The notes beneath the pieces are model-generated. The model worked only from the letters and a program-made list of their open reading frames with translations. It had not been told where the DNA came from and searched no databases. A DNA stretch of 64,000 nucleotides from Bradyrhizobium sp. C9 (GTDB taxonomy: Bacteria > Pseudomonadota > Alphaproteobacteria > Rhizobiales > Xanthobacteraceae): positions 1-64,000 of the forward strand of contig NZ_NWTG01000002.1 of NCBI RefSeq assembly GCF_002532045.1. The letters are read 5' to 3'. Position numbers and translations under genes: made by a program. Shown in pieces: positions 60,277 through 64,000 of the stretch. The stretch's first letter is position 1. Each line of letters starts with the position of its first letter.

Positions 60277-60570
60277 ATGTTCGAAAAGCTCGCAAAATTC
60301 CGGCCGTTCGAGCCGCGGCAGATCCCGCCGCGGGCGGCCACCTATTCCAATGACAACCTGCCGGGTTTTCGCCGCCCGGTGGACCGCCGGCGTCCAACCC
60401 CGGCCTGTCATTGGATCCTGATCGACGGCCGGCTGGAGTGCCGGTGGGTCGTCGAAACCACCCTCGAGCCGTCAACGAATGACCTCGATCGAAAGCGGCG
60501 CGCGGACCGGTATTCCGGCCCGCGCGCAATACCTGCGCATTCCACCGCAAAGATGACCGCAAGCGCCTGA
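60277..60570 (+). CDS. Conserved hypothetical small protein (97 residues)
   Basis: ATG at 60277 preceded by GGAGGTGA, a very good ribosome binding site. The protein contains ATYSNDNLPGFRRPVDRRRP and ACHWILIDGRLECRW, a short Trp/Cys-containing strand pair, then a polar C-terminus. No signal peptide. The pattern looks conserved-hypothetical for rhizobia, but I know no function. It is the first of several small rightward genes leading to the Nramp transporter. Confidence 0.6.
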   Translation: MFEKLAKFRPFEPRQIPPRAATYSNDNLPGFRRPVDRRRPTPACHWILIDGRLECRWVVETTLEPSTNDLDRKRRADRYSGPRAIPAHSTAKMTASA

Positions 60571-60579
60571 AGGACCGAC

Positions 60580-60705
60580 ATGGACGAAGGACCTAGTCGT
60601 CCCGTTGCGCGCCATCGCGGCGCGGCAACGGGACTCCCTCCGGGGAACGACATGACTTCTGGAATTGCCGCTGCTCACGGCAGCGGAGGCTGCGCGCGCG
60701 CATAG
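60580..60705 (+). CDS. Very short ORF (41 residues), doubtful
   Basis: ATG 60580 with GAAGGA upstream, stop TAG at 60703. Composition is Gly/Ala/Arg-rich (MDEGPSRPVARHRGAATGLP), ending in SGGCARA. It starts 10 bases after the preceding small gene and lies in line with the following one, so it may be translated, but composition alone cannot separate it from chance. Confidence 0.28.
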   Translation: MDEGPSRPVARHRGAATGLPPGNDMTSGIAAAHGSGGCARA

Positions 60706-60756
60706 AGCTGCTCCGCGTCCCTCGTGCCGTGCCCAACAGGCGGCGAGGAGACGACG

Positions 60757-61050
60757 ATGAGCAAGACAAATGACATCTTCGGGCAAGCCCGTCGGCCGAC
60801 CGCCGCCGATGCCGTCAGGCGTCCCGCACCGACCAACGACCCGCTCGTCCCGGTGATGCGAAGCGTCGTCGGTCTCGTCAACGAGAGCGCTGGCCTCGTC
60901 CGCCATGTCGCCGCGCTCGGCATCGCCCTGATGCTGGACGCCGGCCGCGATCCGCCGCGGCGCCAGCTGGGTTCAGACCCCGTCCCGGCGCCCCGCGCCG
61001 GCAACATCATCCGCTTTCCAACTCCCAAAACGACCAAACCACGCAAATGA
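60757..61050 (+). CDS. Hypothetical small protein upstream of Nramp transporter
   Basis: 97 residues from ATG 60757 (GGCGAGGAGACG upstream). A Pro/Arg-rich N-terminus (FGQARRPTAADAVRRPAPTN) leads to an amphipathic or membrane-proximal helix (RSVVGLVNESAGLVRHVAAL) and a basic tail with IIRFPTPKTTKPRK. It lies 13 bases before the transporter start and is probably in the same transcript. Unrecognised. Confidence 0.55.
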   Translation: MSKTNDIFGQARRPTAADAVRRPAPTNDPLVPVMRSVVGLVNESAGLVRHVAALGIALMLDAGRDPPRRQLGSDPVPAPRAGNIIRFPTPKTTKPRK

Positions 61051-61063
61051 GAAGGAATGAGTC

Positions 61064-62749
61064 ATGACCGTCGTCAATGACTTGAACGTGCACGCCTCCG
61101 ATCGTGAAGCCACCGCCGGCTCCGTCCGCACCGCAGTGCTGGACCGCGCGCATCTCGGTGACATCCATGGCGCGCTCGGCAGCATCGCGCGCGACGATAC
61201 CGCACCGCGCGCGACATGGCTCGCCCGGCTGAAAACCTTGCTGGCGATCGTCGGCCCCGGCCTGATCGTGATGGTCGGCGACAACGACGCCGGCGCGTTC
61301 GGCACCTATACCCAGGCCGGGCAGAATTACGGCACCACGCTGCTGTGGACGCTGCTGCTTTTGATCCCCGTGCTCTACGTCAACCAGGAGATGGTGGTGC
61401 GGCTTGGCGCCGTCACCGGCGTCGGCCATGCGCGGCTGATCTTCGAGCGCTTCGGCAAGTTCTGGGGCGCCTTCAGCGTCATCGACCTCCTGGTGCTGAA
61501 CGCGCTGACCATCGTCACCGAATTCATCGGTATCACCTTCGCGCTACATTTTCTCGGCGTCTCGCAATTCTGGGGCGTGCTGGCCTCGGCTGTTATCGTG
61601 ATGCTGGCGGTGTCGACCGGAGACTTCCGCCGCTTCGAACGCTTCGGCATCGTGCTGGTTGCAGGCAGCCTGCTGCTGGTACCCGTGATCCTGATGGTGC
61701 ATCCGCCGGTCGGGCAGATCGCAGCCGATTTCTTCGTGCCGAAGATGCCCGAGGGCGCCAAGCTCAGCGAGGTGATGCTCTTGATCGTCGCCATCGTCGG
61801 CACCACGGTGGCGCCGTGGCAGTTGTTCTTCCAGCAGAGCTACATCGTCGACAAGCGGATCACGCCGCGCTTCATCCGCTACGAGCGGATGGATCTGTGC
61901 ATCGGCATCGTGCTGGTCGTGGTCGGCGCCGTGGCGATGATCTCGTTCTGCGCCGAAGTGTTCGCCGGAAAGCCCGAATTCGGCAACTACGCCGACGCGC
62001 TGGGGACCGCGGTCGGGCTCGAGAAATATGCCGGCCGGCTGCCGGCGGTGCTGTTTGCCCTCGCACTGCTGGATGCCTGCATCATCGGCGCGGCCGCGGT
62101 CTCGCTCTCGACGGCCTATGCGATCGGTGACGTGTTCGCGGTCAAGCACTCGCTGCACCGCAAGCCGTGGGACGCGAAAGGCTTCTACGGCGTCTATTGC
62201 GGACTGATCGTGCTCGCCGCCGTGCTGGTGCTGACGCCGGGCACGCCACTCGGACTGCTCACCAACGCGGTGCAGACGTTGGCCGGCGTGCTGCTACCGA
62301 GCGCGACCGTGTTCCTGCTGCTGCTCTGCAACGACCGCCACATCCTCGGGCCCTGGATCAATTCGACCCGGCTGAACCTGTTCACGGGCGCGGTGGTCGC
62401 CGGCCTCGTGATGCTGTCGGTAATCCTGACTGCCGCGGTGCTGTTCCCGGATCTCAGCGAGCAATGGATCATCGGCATCCTGGTCGGCGGCAGCCTGCTC
62501 GCGCTCGCGGTCACCGCGCTGGTCAAGCTGTACGAGATGTCGTCGCGCCGCAACGCCTCGTTCCGCTTCAAGAACAGGCCGCCGCTGTTCAACCGCGACA
62601 CCTGGCGGATGCCGCCGCTCGACCGGTTGCCGCCGGCGCGTCTCAGCCCGCTGAGCCGGATCTGGATGCTGGTGCTGCGCGGCTATCTCTTCGTCGCCGC
62701 CGGCCTCGTGCTGCTGCGGATCGTCCAGCTCGCCACGGTGGGGGCGTGA
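61064..62749 (+). CDS. Nramp-family transporter with non-canonical metal site
   Basis: 561-residue membrane transporter with about 11-12 helices; it shares the Nramp fold pattern (LLAIVGPGLIVMVGDNDAGA in helix 1; VGTTVAPWQLFFQQSYIVDK in helix 6). In canonical manganese/iron Nramps helix 1 has DPGN and helix 6 has a metal-binding Met in MPH. Here the equivalents read GDNDAG and APW, so the sulfur ligand is missing. Nramp-related transporters lacking this Met are known to carry hard ions such as magnesium, which is the best guess here. An N-terminal soluble tail of about 45 residues is longer than usual. Ribosome binding site GAGAAGGAA. Confidence 0.85.
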   Translation: MTVVNDLNVHASDREATAGSVRTAVLDRAHLGDIHGALGSIARDDTAPRATWLARLKTLLAIVGPGLIVMVGDNDAGAFGTYTQAGQNYGTTLLWTLLLLIPVLYVNQEMVVRLGAVTGVGHARLIFERFGKFWGAFSVIDLLVLNALTIVTEFIGITFALHFLGVSQFWGVLASAVIVMLAVSTGDFRRFERFGIVLVAGSLLLVPVILMVHPPVGQIAADFFVPKMPEGAKLSEVMLLIVAIVGTTVAPWQLFFQQSYIVDKRITPRFIRYERMDLCIGIVLVVVGAVAMISFCAEVFAGKPEFGNYADALGTAVGLEKYAGRLPAVLFALALLDACIIGAAAVSLSTAYAIGDVFAVKHSLHRKPWDAKGFYGVYCGLIVLAAVLVLTPGTPLGLLTNAVQTLAGVLLPSATVFLLLLCNDRHILGPWINSTRLNLFTGAVVAGLVMLSVILTAAVLFPDLSEQWIIGILVGGSLLALAVTALVKLYEMSSRRNASFRFKNRPPLFNRDTWRMPPLDRLPPARLSPLSRIWMLVLRGYLFVAAGLVLLRIVQLATVGA

Positions 62750-62985
62750 CGACACTCGGCCGCGGCCGACGTTGGGGCGCGATCGTGTTGTTCAGGCTGG
62801 CGGGCGCCATCCTGCGCGGCGCGACCGCGCTTTATCAGCGGCGTGTGATTTCAGGCGCCGACCTGCGGACGGCGCTGTCGGTGGCGCGATGTGTCGAACG
62901 AACCGGCGCAAGGGTCGTGCTCGGCAGGCCATCGCAGCCGGCATTCATCGAGACAGGGGACGACGACAATGGTGGCCTCGATTGA
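62746..62985 (+). CDS. Small hypothetical protein translationally coupled to the Nramp gene
   Basis: 79 residues from GTG 62746, overlapping the transporter stop as GTGA. Sequence: a basic start (MTTLGRGRRWGAIVLFRLAG) with a short hydrophobic helix, then GADLRTALSVARCVERTGAR and an acidic end (FIETGDDDNGGLD). It could be an accessory or merely a short coupled ORF; the overlap and in-frame composition favour a real gene. No family recognised. Confidence 0.5.
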   Translation: MTTLGRGRRWGAIVLFRLAGAILRGATALYQRRVISGADLRTALSVARCVERTGARVVLGRPSQPAFIETGDDDNGGLD

Positions 62986-63292
62986 ACGGTCGGATCCCGA
63001 CCGATTTGCCACAGATGCACGGGCGATCGCAGCGGATCAGGCCTACGGCCTCGCGGTGTTACGCGACTGTCATAGTGGCGTGCAAATCGGAGAGGTAACC
63101 GGCGCGCCTCAGTTGCTATTGCGAATTACTTGCAACAAGCCGCAGAGGATGCTAGGTGCTGATCTGGCTTTGGATGGGACGACACGGATCGGACCGGGGA
63201 CGGCGGGCGATGAATTCAAATCTCGGGTGGCAAGTGGCCGCCAAATCTGTAATGCCGAGCGAAACCGCCAACCGCTCGCGGAAAGCCGCGTC
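62986..63292. other. 307-base stretch with no supported gene
   Basis: Short open frames on both strands lack ribosome binding sites and look like chance. The region GTTGCTATTGCGAATTACTTGC (62 percent G+C or less around 63108-63135) is more A+T-rich and may carry the promoter of the porin gene. I see no palindrome of note. Confidence 0.35.
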
Positions 63293-64000
63293 ATGACTTG
63301 CGTCCGTCTTTCCCGGGTTCGGATCGCCGCCGGCGCAGCGCTCGGCGCGGCGGCATTCGGCGCGCCGGCATCCGCGGCCGATATGGCCGTCAAGTCACCG
63401 GCCATGAATGCGGCGGTCTACAACTGGACCGGCTTTTACGTCGGCGGCCATGTCGGCTATGGCGACGGCAGCCTCGGTCCCGATACCAATCCACTTCCCC
63501 TGCAGGGCGTCTTCTTTCCCCACAGCGTTACGGGAGGGATCGGCGGCTTCCAGGTCGGATACAATCACCAGTTCGCCAACCGCTTCGTGCTCGGCGTCGA
63601 GGCCGACGCGACATTCGTGGGCCCGGTCGATCTGCCGCGGCGCAGGCTCGCGCCCTTCGATAGTTCGATCGACTATGTCGGCACCGTGCGCGGCCGCGCC
63701 GGTTACAGCTTTGGCAGCTGGATGCCGTACGTCACCGGCGGCTTCGCCTGGGGCCGCAGCCAGGTCAGGATCAACGATGCCGCCGGCAACGTGATCTCCG
63801 AGCCCGGCCAGTATCAGACCGGCTGGACTGTCGGCGCCGGCGCCGAATTTGCGCTCAGCGGCAATTGGACGGCCAAGCTCGAATACGACTACGTCGACCT
63901 GTCGCGCCGTACGCTCGGCCTCGACGATTTCGGCATGCCCGGCGTTGCCATCGACCCGCGACTGCATCTGCTGAAATTCGGCCTGAACTACCAGCTTGGC
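63293..64000 (+). CDS. Outer-membrane beta-barrel protein (Omp25/31-like porin family), cut by the window end
   Basis: 236 codons from ATG 63293 are present and the frame is still open at 64000. A signal peptide (RIAAGAALGAAAFGAPASAA) precedes the mature start ADMAVKSPAM. Family hallmarks: YNWTGFYVGGHVGYGDG, GGFQVGYNHQFANRFVLGVE, DYVGTVRGRAGYSFGSWMPY and LEYDYVDLSRRTLG. These are surface-exposed eight-stranded barrels common in rhizobia. The last visible residues (LKFGLNYQLG) are typical of the final strand, but the protein may continue as a larger porin beyond the window. Confidence 0.88.
   Translation, partial: MTCVRLSRVRIAAGAALGAAAFGAPASAADMAVKSPAMNAAVYNWTGFYVGGHVGYGDGSLGPDTNPLPLQGVFFPHSVTGGIGGFQVGYNHQFANRFVLGVEADATFVGPVDLPRRRLAPFDSSIDYVGTVRGRAGYSFGSWMPYVTGGFAWGRSQVRINDAAGNVISEPGQYQTGWTVGAGAEFALSGNWTAKLEYDYVDLSRRTLGLDDFGMPGVAIDPRLHLLKFGLNYQLG

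Noticed and set aside
1..64000. CRISPR arrays, tRNA or rRNA genes, insertion sequences
   Set aside because: No short regularly spaced direct repeats, no tRNA-like cloverleaf with TTCGAATC-type arm that I could recognise by eye, and no transposase-like protein. A tRNA scan would be needed for certainty.

Overview
The window looks like a chromosomal segment of a Bradyrhizobium-type alphaproteobacterium. The evidence is high G+C, tightly packed operons with ATGA/GTGA start-stop overlaps, many ABC uptake systems, Liv and Bug/TctC binding proteins, an Omp25-like porin, and the palindromic intergenic repeats (GTCGTCCCGGCGAAGGCCGG and GTCATTGCGAGCGAAGC types) that I associate with that genus. The genus call is an inference from style and gene content; no rRNA or marker gene is present. 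I see no insertion sequence, phage, CRISPR array or tRNA.

Layout. 0-3.2 kb: type I secretion exporter (HlyD-like adaptor plus PrtD-like ABC transporter). 3.3-5.1 kb: thioesterase-like gene divergent from a LysR regulator. 5.1-14.3 kb: a dipeptide/nickel-type ABC importer with an amidase and a tiny GatC/AtzG-like partner embedded between its ATPase genes, and two paralogous binding proteins divergent around a perfect dyad. 14.5-22.3 kb: a class III cyclase with a CHASE2 sensor, a 1387-residue FecR/VCBS-repeat secreted protein, and, divergent from it, a LapG-like cysteine protease. 22.5-29.4 kb: a complete Liv-type ABC importer with an acyl-CoA synthetase. 29.6-31.9 kb: an ABC-2-like ATPase/permease pair.

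31.9-37.3 kb: assorted hydrolases, a tandem GNAT acetyltransferase and an M29 aminopeptidase. 37.4-42.9 kb: a catabolic cluster (PcaB-like and PcaC-like genes divergent from a Bug binding protein, two dehydrogenases and a HutC-type GntR regulator) with an 18-bp perfect palindrome in the divergent promoter. 43-48.4 kb: small genes, a beta-lactamase-fold serine hydrolase, an L,D-transpeptidase, a decayed lytic transglycosylase, a membrane cNMP-binding protein and a 37-residue secreted peptide gene. 48.4-50.5 kb: an ATP-grasp ligase overlapping a zinc metallopeptidase. 50.7-53.3 kb: a HabA-like mutase, and an ECF42-type sigma factor with its DGPF/YCII partner. 53.5-58.2 kb: an SsuABC-like importer with a 2-hydroxyacid dehydrogenase and a tandem-Inh lipoprotein. 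58.3-64 kb: creatininase-like hydrolase, a CsoR-family repressor with a striking double operator, an atypical Nramp transporter among small genes, and a porin cut by the window end.

How the genes may work together. The most suggestive assembly is the surface-adhesin set: a type I exporter, a large repeat protein with an N-terminal FecR-like module, a LapG-like protease that could release it, and a cyclase just downstream of the adhesin. No LapD-like c-di-GMP receptor is in the window, so any regulation would differ from the Pseudomonas Lap paradigm or have distant parts. The other leads I rate highest are the ATP-grasp/metallopeptidase pair, the self-palindromic CsoR-type operator, and several unannotated small genes with good ribosome binding sites.
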